From an uncultured Opitutia bacterium (lineage in GTDB: Bacteria > Verrucomicrobiota > Verrucomicrobiia > Opitutales > Opitutaceae), in assembly GCA_903827245.1 (NCBI GenBank), contig CAIKHO010000088.1:1-62549 (forward strand): 62,549 bases of DNA, in the 5' to 3' direction. Below the pieces are notes generated by a model that ran no database searches, was not told the origin of the DNA, and worked only from the letters and a program-made list of their open reading frames with translations. Below, one piece after another: positions 24,985 to 33,542 of the stretch (position 1 is the first letter of the stretch; every line of letters begins with the position of its first letter). Made by a program: the position numbers and the translations under genes.

Positions 24985-26469
24985 CTACATCAATCCCAGT
25001 TCCTTCAGCGCCGCGCCGGCGCCGGAGAGATTTTCGGGTTTCATCTCGGAGTAGTTCCGCGAAAGCAGCACGCCGTCGGCGCCGCCGTGGAAGGCGCCGA
25101 GGACGGATTGTTTTACACCCTCCGGCGTGCAGGGGCCGACGCCTTCCCATTGGACGTCGATGTCGATTCCCGGCCAGACGACCGTGGCGGTGCCGGCGAC
25201 AGCGTCGCGGGTGCGCTGAGTTTCCCGCCGCACGTAGTCGCCCGAGAAGCCAGTGGTGGCGACGCGGTCCCAGGGGGCCTCGTTGTAGTCCAGCACACGG
25301 TAGCCGAAATCGAGGGCCTGCTGGTCGGTGAGGTCGCCGAAGACGTTTTCGCGGGTGCTTTCGATGAACTGCTGCATGCGCCGGCCGGCGCAGTTGCTGT
25401 AGAGCACGGGCTTGAGGAAGTCGGAGTAGGCCGTCATCGCAGCGTAATCCTCCTCCGCGCGATGGAACGGGCTGAACGAGACATTGTGCCAGAGGTGCCA
25501 GCCGACCTGCAGGCCGGGCTTGATGGACTTCACCTTGTGATAAATCGCGATCTGGACCTCCTCGCGGCTGCGGACCCAGAGGTTTTCCCACGCCAACAGC
25601 TCGGGGTGGTTGAGCAGGATGCGCCAGAACGCGACGTGGTAGCCGTCGGCCGGCCGCCGATGGGCCCGGCCGGCGCGGACGAAAGCCTCCAAGGCCGTGA
25701 AACCGGCGCGGGCGCGCTCGACGTCGATGCCCTGGGAACGGGCTTTCTGCTGGCAGAACTCGCAGAAGCAGGTCGCCTGGCCGGGATCGGCCGAAGCGCC
25801 GTTGTGGTAGGCGCCGAGCGCGTTGAGCAGGCCGCCCTGGCGCTCGGATGCCCACATGAGCCCATCGATCTCGTACGAACGCGCATAATCCTCGACCAGC
25901 CCGAGCAGGAAGCCGCGGTAGAGGGGATTGTTATAACACGGCCCGGAGGGATGGCGGTTGGTCCGCCGCCCATGGAAGTCGACCTCGTACAGGGCCTCCC
26001 AATGGGCCACGGGCGGACGCACGTTGTCCTCGAGGATCCAGGCGAAGGTTTTCATCCCCCGCTCGCGGGCGGCGGGGATCAGGCGGGCGAGCAGGTCCGC
26101 GTCCCCGAATTCCGGGGCCCGCATGTCCGCGAAGGTCAGGTTGGTGTCCTTGTAATACTCCAGGTGGGGCACGGCGAAATTCCCCCCGCGGAAGCCGGCG
26201 GCGGGCAGGCCGGCCCAAGTGCTGACGTGGCTGTAGATGAACGGGAAAAGGGTATTCACGCCCGCCCGCCGCCCGACATCGTCGAGCACGCGGCCGGGAT
26301 CCTGGGCGAGGGAAGCCGCGCCGAGCTGGATGCCTACCATGGGTTTCCGTCCGGCCGGCGGAGTAGAGGCTTGCTCCGCCCCTCCGGATTGGGCCAGCAA
26401 GCCGAGTCCGGCCGCGCCGGCGGCGGACACGCGGATGAATTCACGACGGTTGATTTCCGAAGAGGGCAT
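24985..26469 (-). CDS. Tat-exported TIM-barrel protein, putative glycoside hydrolase-like
   Basis: A 494-residue protein with Tat signal INRREFIRVSAAGAAGLGLL. The rest reads as one (beta/alpha)8 barrel: GVNTLFPFIYSHVSTWAG, ERGMKTFAWILEDNVRPPVA, IDGLMWASERQGGLLNALGA, then CFCEFCQQKARSQGIDVERA and LQVGWHLWHNVSFSPFHRAE. The E in WASERQG and the D in SFGDLTD-type positions could be catalytic, but I cannot assign them. The CFCEFC cluster parallels CYCQHC in the convergent gene at 22547, so the two are probably distant relatives acting on related substrates. No characterised family is recognised with confidence. Confidence 0.7.
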   Translation of the reverse strand: MPSSEINRREFIRVSAAGAAGLGLLAQSGGAEQASTPPAGRKPMVGIQLGAASLAQDPGRVLDDVGRRAGVNTLFPFIYSHVSTWAGLPAAGFRGGNFAVPHLEYYKDTNLTFADMRAPEFGDADLLARLIPAARERGMKTFAWILEDNVRPPVAHWEALYEVDFHGRRTNRHPSGPCYNNPLYRGFLLGLVEDYARSYEIDGLMWASERQGGLLNALGAYHNGASADPGQATCFCEFCQQKARSQGIDVERARAGFTALEAFVRAGRAHRRPADGYHVAFWRILLNHPELLAWENLWVRSREEVQIAIYHKVKSIKPGLQVGWHLWHNVSFSPFHRAEEDYAAMTAYSDFLKPVLYSNCAGRRMQQFIESTRENVFGDLTDQQALDFGYRVLDYNEAPWDRVATTGFSGDYVRRETQRTRDAVAGTATVVWPGIDIDVQWEGVGPCTPEGVKQSVLGAFHGGADGVLLSRNYSEMKPENLSGAGAALKELGLM

Positions 26470-26692
26470 GGTGCTGGGGGTGGGGCGGCCTCATCCCCGG
26501 ATTTTTGCCCCGAAAATGCACGTTAATTAACTTGGCCGCGGCCGGGAAAAACAAGGCAACTTTTCCCTCTGGCATCCGTTATCCTTTATCTACAAATCGC
26601 AGGTCCGGATTTGCTGTCTTTTACCCCCGTTAAGGCACCTGTTCCGATCTGTGCGGCCTCCCCTTTCATCGCACCCGCAAATCCTCCTCCTC
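26470..26692. promoter_or_regulatory. Divergent promoter region of the TIM-barrel and DUF1592 genes
   Basis: This 223 bp gap separates two outward-facing genes, so both promoters should lie here. The most obvious element is ACGTTAATTAACTTGG near 26520, built around the palindrome TTAATTAA, in an AT-richer stretch than its surroundings. I cannot assign -35/-10 hexamers with confidence. Confidence 0.4.
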
Positions 26693-29629
26693 ATGTCCAT
26701 TAAGCCCGGCGTTACCGCCATTTCCCTCCGCCCCACCATCCTGTTGCTGGCTACCTTCGGCCTCGCCGGGTTCAGCCGCGCCGCCGGCGCCGAGATGATG
26801 AGCTCGGACGTCGCGTTCGACAAGAACGTCAAGCCGCTGCTCGAAAAATACTGCTACGAGTGCCACGGCAACGGGAAGCACAAGGGCGATGTCACGCTCG
26901 ACACCGACAAGACCCTCGCGGACATCCACCAGAACGCGAAAAAGTGGGAGACCGCCATGGAACGCGTGCACACGCAGGAAATGCCGCCCGACGACGCCGA
27001 CCTCCAGCCCCAGCCTGCCGAGCGCGAGGTGATCAGCGGCTGGATCGAGAAGGAGCTCTTCCACCTCGATCCCGCGAACCCGGACCCGGGCCGCGTCACG
27101 ATCCACCGCCTCAACCGCACGGAGTACAACAACACGATCCGCGACCTCGTCGGCGTCGACTTCAAGCCGGCCGATGACTTTCCCGCCGACAACTCCGGCT
27201 ACGGCTTCGACAACATCAGCGACGTCCTCTCCCTCCCGCCGGTGCTGCTCGAGAAATACCTCAACGCCGCGCACCGCGTGCTCGACGAGGCGATCCCGAC
27301 CGAGGTGATCCAGACCAAGGCCACGCACCTGCGGGCCAACCTCATGGAAGTCGGCTTCAACGCCGAGGGCGACCGCGGCGACGGCTGGATGCCCCTGGGC
27401 TCGCTGGAGGAGGACGGCCTCGCGACGCGCATGGTGTTCACCGAAGGCGACTATGTGGTGAAGGTGCAGGCCTTCGCCACGCCGAAGGGCAAATACGCCT
27501 CGTCGAACAAGCCCCTCTCCGAGGTGCCGATCATGCTCACCTGCATGGTCGACGACGCCATCGTCGGCGTCTGGAACATCGCGGCCCCGGAAGGCAAGCC
27601 GGAGACCTTCGAGATGCGGATCGGCCTGCCCGCGGGCAAACACCGCCTGGCGTTCGTCAACCACCACCTGCGCGGCGGCGAAAACGAACTGATCATGGGG
27701 AACGGCCGCCTCGGTCCGAAGCAAGGGGGCACCGTTTATATCAAGACGGTCGACATCGAGGGGCCGCTGCAGACGGCGACGCGCCGCGTTCCGGCCGACA
27801 AGCTTGAAGTCACCGGCGAGGGAAAATTCACGCCGCAGGGCGAGCGCTTCCTCGAGCACGAGGGCGAGGTCGCGCTCAAGTACACCGTGCCGGCCGAAGC
27901 CGAGTACATCGTGCGCGCCCAGGCCTACGCCCAGCAGGCCGGCAAGGACCCGGCGCGGATGGAGTTCCGGGTCGACGGCAAGCCGGTGCACACCTTTGAC
28001 GTGCTGGCGCCGGCGAAGCTCGTCCCGATCGAGGGCCAGCGGGTCTTCTCCGCCGTGCTGCTTAACGCCATTCCGCAGGTCTATGAGTACCGGCTGAAGC
28101 TGCCGCCGGGCGCGCATCGCCTGTCGGCCGCGTTCATCAACGATTTTGCCGACCCCGAGAACAAGAACCCCAACCTGCGCGACCGCAACCTCATCATCGA
28201 TTACCTCGAGGTGGCCAGCCTGACCGACCCGGCCAAGCTGCCGGCGAAGCCGGATCCGATCCAGCAGCTCTATGCCAAGGCGGCGACCCCGCCGCGCCAG
28301 ACGGGCGTCCTCGGCCTCTTCGCCAAGGTCACGGGCCGGAAATCGCCCGTGCCCGCCCCGGCGGCCCAGGCGCGCACGATCATCACGGACTTCACCCGCC
28401 GCGCCTGGCGCCGGCCGGTCGAGCCGGCCGAGGTCGATTCCTTGATGAAACTTTACTCCTCCGCCGCGGCGGAGGGCGGGTCGTTCGATGCGAGCGTGAA
28501 GTACGCCCTGCAGGCCGTGCTCGTTTCCCCGTACTTCCTGTTCCGCGGCGAGACCACGCCCGCGGCGCGGCTGGCGTCTGCCCCCGTCCTGGGCCGGCCG
28601 GTCGGCGAGATCGCCCTGGCCTCCCGGCTCTCCTATTTCCTGTGGAGCAGCATGCCGGACGACGAGCTCCTCGACCTCGCCGAGCGTGGCGCGCTGCGGC
28701 AGAACCTCGACGCGCAGGTGCGCCGGATGCTGGCCTCGCCCAAGGCGCACGCGCTGGTCACGAACTTCGCCGGCCAGTGGCTGGAGATCCGCAACCTGAA
28801 GTACGTCGCGCCCGACAGTAAGCTTTTCCCCGGGTTCGATGACGACCTGCGCGACTCCATGCAGAAGGAGACCGAGACGTTCTTCGACTACGTCATGCGG
28901 CAGGACCGCAGCATCATGGATTTCGTGAATGCGGACTACACGTTCGTCAACGAGCGCATGGCCAAGTTCTACGGGATGCCCAATGTCACCGGCGACGAAT
29001 TCCGCCAGGTGTCGCTCTCCGGCACCCCGCGCCGCGGCGTCCTCACGCAGGCAAGCGTGCTCACCATCACCTCGACGCCGACCCGCACCTCGCCCGTGAA
29101 GCGCGGCAAATGGGTGCTGGAGGACCTGCTCGGCACCCCGCCGCCGCCGCCGCCGCCTGACGTCCCGCCCCTCGCGGCCGACAGCAAGCAGGTGACCGGC
29201 ACGCTCCGGCACCAGATGGAGGAGCACCGGGCCAATCCCGTCTGCGCCTCCTGCCATGCGCGCATGGACCCGATCGGCTTCGGACTGGAAAACTTCGATG
29301 CCATCGGCGCCTGGCGGGACAAGGACGGCGGTGCGGCCGTCGATCCCTCGGGCAAGCTGACCACGGGCGAATCCTTCAATGGCGCGACCGACCTGATTGG
29401 CATCCTGTCCGACCGGAAGCGGGACAGCTTCGTGCGCAACTTCTCGGAAAAACTGCTGATTTACTCCCTCGGCCGCGGCGTGGAGCGCTACGACCGCCCG
29501 GCCCTCGACCAGATCGCGAAGAACGTGCAGGGCGGCGGCTACCGCTTCTCCAGCGTGGTGCTGGCCGTCGTGAAGAGCGTGCCGTTCGACCAGCAGCGCA
29601 CCGAGACCGTGATGGTCTCGTCGCAATAA
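26693..29629 (+). CDS. DUF1592/DUF1588 planctomycete-type secreted cytochrome c protein
   Basis: A 978-residue secreted protein. Residues 1-33 are a signal peptide. A cytochrome c segment has heme motif CYECH (Cys54-His58) and TQEMPP as a possible Met ligand region. A DUF1587-like block follows (VTIHRLNRTEYNNTIRDLVG), then a middle region with beta-sandwich, carbohydrate-binding-like character, DUF1595 (ARTIITDFTRRAWRRPVEPA), DUF1592 (ASRLSYFLWSSMPDDELLDL; NADYTFVNERMAKFYGMP), DUF1588 with a second CASCH motif (NPVCASCHARMDPIGFGLEN) and DUF1585 at the end. These proteins usually pair with DUF1552 genes, as here, in Planctomycetes and Verrucomicrobia. Their function is unknown; two heme sites imply electron transfer. 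It is probably the first gene of an operon running to 34895. Confidence 0.9.
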   Translation: MSIKPGVTAISLRPTILLLATFGLAGFSRAAGAEMMSSDVAFDKNVKPLLEKYCYECHGNGKHKGDVTLDTDKTLADIHQNAKKWETAMERVHTQEMPPDDADLQPQPAEREVISGWIEKELFHLDPANPDPGRVTIHRLNRTEYNNTIRDLVGVDFKPADDFPADNSGYGFDNISDVLSLPPVLLEKYLNAAHRVLDEAIPTEVIQTKATHLRANLMEVGFNAEGDRGDGWMPLGSLEEDGLATRMVFTEGDYVVKVQAFATPKGKYASSNKPLSEVPIMLTCMVDDAIVGVWNIAAPEGKPETFEMRIGLPAGKHRLAFVNHHLRGGENELIMGNGRLGPKQGGTVYIKTVDIEGPLQTATRRVPADKLEVTGEGKFTPQGERFLEHEGEVALKYTVPAEAEYIVRAQAYAQQAGKDPARMEFRVDGKPVHTFDVLAPAKLVPIEGQRVFSAVLLNAIPQVYEYRLKLPPGAHRLSAAFINDFADPENKNPNLRDRNLIIDYLEVASLTDPAKLPAKPDPIQQLYAKAATPPRQTGVLGLFAKVTGRKSPVPAPAAQARTIITDFTRRAWRRPVEPAEVDSLMKLYSSAAAEGGSFDASVKYALQAVLVSPYFLFRGETTPAARLASAPVLGRPVGEIALASRLSYFLWSSMPDDELLDLAERGALRQNLDAQVRRMLASPKAHALVTNFAGQWLEIRNLKYVAPDSKLFPGFDDDLRDSMQKETETFFDYVMRQDRSIMDFVNADYTFVNERMAKFYGMPNVTGDEFRQVSLSGTPRRGVLTQASVLTITSTPTRTSPVKRGKWVLEDLLGTPPPPPPPDVPPLAADSKQVTGTLRHQMEEHRANPVCASCHARMDPIGFGLENFDAIGAWRDKDGGAAVDPSGKLTTGESFNGATDLIGILSDRKRDSFVRNFSEKLLIYSLGRGVERYDRPALDQIAKNVQGGGYRFSSVVLAVVKSVPFDQQRTETVMVSSQ

Positions 29630-29636
29630 TTACCCC

Positions 29637-31727
29637 ATGAAAAAAATCCTCCTGCTGTCCGCCCTGCTCGCCGCCCTCGGGGCGCAGGCGGCTGATGAAG
29701 CGCTGCCGTTTGCCGGCAAGCCCGTGGTCGGCGCGAACGATGGCGTTCCCCCGCCGAATCCGGTGACCCCGACGCCCGAGCAGTTGCAGGCGATCCAGGC
29801 GAAGCAGGTTGAGTTCCGCGCGGCCATCAAGGCGCTCAAGGACGCCAAGGCCAACGACGACCTCGTCGTCGACGCCGAGGCCTACGGCTGGGTGATCGAG
29901 AATGTTGTGCGCGTTCCCGGCGGGTTCATCAACGACGCCGCCATCGGCAAGTGCATCTCGGTGCTGAACGACGGCCTGCGCCGCGCCGCCGAGATCAAGG
30001 CCGGCACGGCCGCCTGGCCGAAGCTCAAGGGCCGGGTCAACCGCGCCTACCGCTCCGTGGTCGACGGCACGGCCCAGCCCTATCACCTGAGCATCCCGGC
30101 CTCCTACGATCCGGCCAAGCCCACCCCGCTTTACGTCTACCTGCACGGTCGCAGCCATGACACGCCCGATCTCGGGCTCACGTGGGTGGGCGGCAACGAT
30201 GGCAACGCCGGCGCGGCCACGCAGGGCGAACTCGGTGCGCCAGCCGCACCCGGTGCCGCCGCCGGCAATGCGGGCGGCAACGGCCGCGCCAATGGCGGCG
30301 GCGGTCCCAATTACATCCGCGTCGAGGCCTTCGGCCGGGGCAACAACTCCTTCCGCTGGGCCGGCGAGACCGATGTCCTCGAGGTCATCGCATCCGTCAG
30401 CAAGCGCTACAACATCGACCCGAACCGCATTATTCTCGCAGGCTTCTCGATGGGCGGCGCCGGTGGATGGCAGATCGGCCTGCACAATGCGGATATGTTC
30501 TGCGGGCTCGAGGTCGACGCCGGCGTGATCGGCAACCGCCTGAACCTTGTGGACGGGCTCACCCCGTCCCAACGCGCCGCCAATGTCACCTACGGCATCA
30601 TGATCGACCATGCGCTGAACGTCTACAACACGCCGCTGGTCGGCTACGCCGGCGCGAATGACGCGCAGCTCGCCTCCTCCACCAGCATCCGCGAGCAGCT
30701 GGGCCGGGAAGGCTTCACCATCCCGCGCACCAGCCAGTACGTTTTCACGGGCAAGGACATCAACGCGCTCTTCCTCGCCAACCCGGGCCAGGGCCACTCG
30801 CACGCCACGGGCGAGACGGCCCGCCTCATCAACGAGTTCACTGCCGCCAACATCAAGCGCGGCCGCGAGGTGCCGGACCACATCCGTTTCATCACCTACA
30901 CGACCCGCTACAACCGCGACTTCTGGGTGACCGTCGACGGCCTGCAGCAGAGCTTCAGCCGGGCCAGCGTCGATGCCGAACGCAGCCCGGGCGGCACGAA
31001 CTACACCATCAAGACGAGTAATGTCTCGCGGCTGCTGCTGACGGATACGTCTGCCGCCGACCGGGTCACCATTGACGACGACATTCTCGCCGTTGGCCCC
31101 GCCGACACGATGCTGCTGGTCCGCGCCGGCGGCCACTGGACGTGGCAAACGGACGCCAAGGCGGCCGCCACGGGCCTGCGCAAGCAGCACAACCTCCAGG
31201 GCCCGATCAACGACGCGTTCTTCGACGCCTTCCTCTGCGTGGCCCCGACCGGCCGGGCGAACAACGCCATCGCCGACCAGCAGGGCAAGCAGGAGCTCGG
31301 CCGGTTTTCCCAGATGTTCGCCCGCGATTTCTGCGGCGAGACCCGCACGAAGGACGACACGGCCGTGACCGCCGACGACATTGCGAACAACAACCTCATC
31401 CTCTTCGGCGATCCCGGAAGCAACAAGGTCCTCGCCCGGATCGTGGACAAGCTGCCGGTCAAGTGGACCAAAGACAGCATCACGGTCGGCGGCCAGACCT
31501 ACAGCGCGGCCGATCACATGCCCGTCCTGATCTATCCCAATCCGCTCAACCCGAAGCACTACGTCGTGATCAACACGGGCCTCTCCGCCCAGGGCTTCCG
31601 CGGGCCGGCCGGCTATGGCGACTACGCCGTGCTCAAGGTCAGCAAGCAGGCCGACGGCACGCTGGCTGCTGAAACGGCTGCCGAGGGCGTGTTTGACGAA
31701 AGCTGGCAGTTGGCCGCCAAGCTCTGA
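29637..31727 (+). CDS. Secreted alpha/beta hydrolase (prolyl oligopeptidase/PHB depolymerase-like esterase)
   Basis: A 696-residue protein with signal peptide MKKILLLSALLAALGAQAA. Residues 130-420 hold the hydrolase: PYHLSIPASYDPAKPTPLYV then YLHGRSHD (oxyanion strand), a Gly/Ala/Asn-rich insertion (GNAGGNGRANGGGG, about residues 200-222) and nucleophile elbow AGFSMGGAGG with Ser near 275. A later GQGHSHATG offers the His. The C-terminal 250 residues are an extra beta-rich domain (DGTLAAETAAEGVFDESW). It starts 7 bp after the DUF1592 stop, so the two are almost certainly co-transcribed. It is probably an esterase on plant-derived or surface glycans; the substrate is unknown. Confidence 0.82.
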   Translation: MKKILLLSALLAALGAQAADEALPFAGKPVVGANDGVPPPNPVTPTPEQLQAIQAKQVEFRAAIKALKDAKANDDLVVDAEAYGWVIENVVRVPGGFINDAAIGKCISVLNDGLRRAAEIKAGTAAWPKLKGRVNRAYRSVVDGTAQPYHLSIPASYDPAKPTPLYVYLHGRSHDTPDLGLTWVGGNDGNAGAATQGELGAPAAPGAAAGNAGGNGRANGGGGPNYIRVEAFGRGNNSFRWAGETDVLEVIASVSKRYNIDPNRIILAGFSMGGAGGWQIGLHNADMFCGLEVDAGVIGNRLNLVDGLTPSQRAANVTYGIMIDHALNVYNTPLVGYAGANDAQLASSTSIREQLGREGFTIPRTSQYVFTGKDINALFLANPGQGHSHATGETARLINEFTAANIKRGREVPDHIRFITYTTRYNRDFWVTVDGLQQSFSRASVDAERSPGGTNYTIKTSNVSRLLLTDTSAADRVTIDDDILAVGPADTMLLVRAGGHWTWQTDAKAAATGLRKQHNLQGPINDAFFDAFLCVAPTGRANNAIADQQGKQELGRFSQMFARDFCGETRTKDDTAVTADDIANNNLILFGDPGSNKVLARIVDKLPVKWTKDSITVGGQTYSAADHMPVLIYPNPLNPKHYVVINTGLSAQGFRGPAGYGDYAVLKVSKQADGTLAAETAAEGVFDESWQLAAKL

Positions 31728-31838
31728 TTCGCGTCCTTGGACCAATTCAGCAGTCCCAACTTGCCCCTTCCCACCACTGGCATTAATCGTCACTTACGCC
31801 CCGTTTAGCCGTCAGTCAGTTCTAACACTTCCCCCATT

Positions 31839-33191
31839 ATGAGCAAAAATTGGCAGATTCACCGCCGGACCTTCCTTCGCGGCATGGGCACCGTCATCGC
31901 CCTCCCTGTTTTGGATGCCATGCTTCCCTCTGTGAAGGCGCTGGCCGATACCGTTGGCTCGACGCCCGCCGGCATGCCGAAGCGCGTGGCTTTTGTCTAC
32001 ACCCCCAACGGCATGAACATGGCGAAGTGGGCGCCGGAAGGTGTGGGCGCCGATTACACCCTTTCCTCGACGCTTGAGCCGCTGGCCGCGCACAAGGCGG
32101 ACTTCAACGTGCTCAGCGGCCTCGCACACCGGAAGGCCTTCGGCAACGGCGACGGCGGCGGCGACCACGCCCGCTCCTCGGCCACGTTCCTCACCGGCTG
32201 CCAGGCGAAGAAATCGGCGTCGGACATCCACATCGGCATTTCGGTGGACCAGGTGGCGGCGAATGCCATTGGGGACCAGACCCGCTTTCCCTCGCTGGAA
32301 CTGAGCTGCGACCGCGGCCAGGAGGCCGGCTCGTGCGACTCCGGCTACAGCTGCGCCTACCAGTTCAACATTTCGTGGCGCTCGGAGACGCAGCCGATGA
32401 ATCCCGAGATCGAGCCGAAGGCCGCGTTCGACCGCCTGTTTGGCGGCGGGTCCGCCGACGAATCCCGCGAGTCCCGCTTGCGCCGCGAGCAGCAGAACAA
32501 GAGCGTGCTCGACTTCGTCCTCGACCAGACCCGCGGCCTGCAGCGCGATCTCGGCACCGGCGACCGCAACAAGCTCGACGAGTACCTCACGGCCATCCGC
32601 GAGGTCGAGAAGCGCATCGAGCAGAACGGCAAGATGCCGCCACCCGTGCCCGAGGGCGCGGTGGGCAGCTTCGATGCCGAATACACCTTTGAGCGGCACA
32701 TGCGCCTCATGTTCGATGTGATGACACTGTCGTTCCAGACGGACAGCACGCGGGTGGCCAGCTTCCTCGTCTCGCACGATGGCGGCAACCGCCCGTATCC
32801 CTTTGCCGGCGTCCCGTCGGGCCACCATTCGATGTCCCACCACGGCAACAATCCGGAAAAGCTGGCCTCGCTCGCCAAGATCGACCGCTGGCACGCCACG
32901 CAGTTCGCGTACTTCCTCGACAAGCTGAAGTCCGTCAAGGAGGGCAACGGCACGCTGCTCGACAACTGCATGATCGTCTACGGCGCCGGCATCAGCGACC
33001 CGAACCAGCACTTGCACGACAACCTGCCGATCGTCCTGGCGGGTCGCGGGGGCGGCACTGTCACGCCGGGCCGTCACATCAAGGTGAGCGAGACGCCGAT
33101 GACGAACCTCTACACCTCGCTCCTGAACCGCATGGGCGTGCCGGTCGAGCGCTTCGGCGATAGCAAGGGCAAGCTCGAGGTCATCGCCTGA
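31839..33191 (+). CDS. DUF1552 domain-containing protein, copy 1
   Basis: A 450-residue protein with an N-terminal twin-arginine-like signal (HRRTFLRGMGTVIALPVLDA) and the complete DUF1552 domain: KRVAFVYTPNGMNMAKWAP, LTGCQAKKSASDIHIGISVD, ELSCDRGQEAGSCDSGYSCA and a C-terminal sulfatase-like tail with GAGISDPNQHLHDNLPIVLA and GRGGGTVTPGRHI. The family's function is unknown; the late His and Asn residues recall alkaline-phosphatase-superfamily metal sites. It is nearly identical over long stretches to the next gene (33543). It is followed by a strong terminator at 33217. It lies 111 bp after the esterase gene and probably belongs to the same operon. Confidence 0.9.
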   Translation: MSKNWQIHRRTFLRGMGTVIALPVLDAMLPSVKALADTVGSTPAGMPKRVAFVYTPNGMNMAKWAPEGVGADYTLSSTLEPLAAHKADFNVLSGLAHRKAFGNGDGGGDHARSSATFLTGCQAKKSASDIHIGISVDQVAANAIGDQTRFPSLELSCDRGQEAGSCDSGYSCAYQFNISWRSETQPMNPEIEPKAAFDRLFGGGSADESRESRLRREQQNKSVLDFVLDQTRGLQRDLGTGDRNKLDEYLTAIREVEKRIEQNGKMPPPVPEGAVGSFDAEYTFERHMRLMFDVMTLSFQTDSTRVASFLVSHDGGNRPYPFAGVPSGHHSMSHHGNNPEKLASLAKIDRWHATQFAYFLDKLKSVKEGNGTLLDNCMIVYGAGISDPNQHLHDNLPIVLAGRGGGTVTPGRHIKVSETPMTNLYTSLLNRMGVPVERFGDSKGKLEVIA

Positions 33192-33216
33192 GTTCGTTCA
33201 ACCCTCTTTAATCCAC

Positions 33217-33244
33217 AAGGCCCGCAGCAATGCGGGCCTTTTTG
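33217..33244 (+). terminator. Rho-independent terminator after DUF1552 copy 1
   Basis: The stem AAGGCCCGCA / TGCGGGCCTT with loop GCAA is followed directly by a T-run (TTTTTG). A near-identical copy follows the second DUF1552 gene at 34921. Confidence 0.92.
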
Positions 33245-33263
33245 TTGGAGGGAATTGATCCCG

Positions 33264-33377
33264 GTAGGGCGGCGACTCCGCTCGCCGCCGGGAATGTCCC
33301 CGGAGTCCAGACGAAGCCGCTCGTTGTCAGACTGGTTCTATCCTTATGCCCGGCGCGGAGCGGGGTCCGCGCCCTAC
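33264..33377. repeat. BIME of GTAG-foot REP, family G (GTAGGGCGGCGA)
   Basis: The left REP is GTAG then GGCGGCGA, CTCCGC and TCGCCGCC. The right REP on the minus strand is GTAG then GGCGCGGA, CCCCGC and TCCGCGCC. A second copy in the same context is at 34978. Confidence 0.9.
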
Positions 33378-33382
33378 CGGGT

Positions 33383-33472
33383 TCACTTATTCGGTGCTGC
33401 CTTCACCTACCCCGCCACTTTTCGCCGCGCCAGAGCCAGCGCAGCGAATCGGGCGGAATGGCGCCGTCATGG
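33383..33472 (-). pseudogene. Remnant of a duplicated esterase gene (C-terminal end only)
   Basis: On the minus strand this stretch aligns with the last codons of the intact esterase gene at 35117-36157. It encodes GAIPPDSLRWLWRGEK where the intact gene encodes GAILPDSLRWLWRDEV, and the DNA match continues through a small indel to a stop (TGA) at the position equivalent to the intact TAA. Nothing upstream of GAI matches. It is therefore the truncated tail of a second esterase copy lost after a tandem duplication. Confidence 0.85.
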
Positions 33473-33542
33473 CATGACTCATTTCCCGCATCACCTCGGC
33501 TCGCTCGAAGCGTCTAGCATCCCTAACCCCACCCGCCCCTCT

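Larger units (their letters stand above)
33192..33542. other. 351 bp gap between the two DUF1552 genes: terminator, BIME and gene remnant
   Basis: In order it contains a terminator (33217-33244), a GTAG-type BIME (33264-33377), a minus-strand remnant of an esterase gene (33383-33472) and about 70 bp of leader for the second DUF1552 gene. Everything up to the remnant has a counterpart downstream of the second copy. Confidence 0.8.

Noticed and set aside
26666-29626. A 986-codon minus-strand frame opposite the DUF1592 gene
   Set aside because: It is a GC-driven shadow; the plus-strand protein has two heme motifs and a full domain series.
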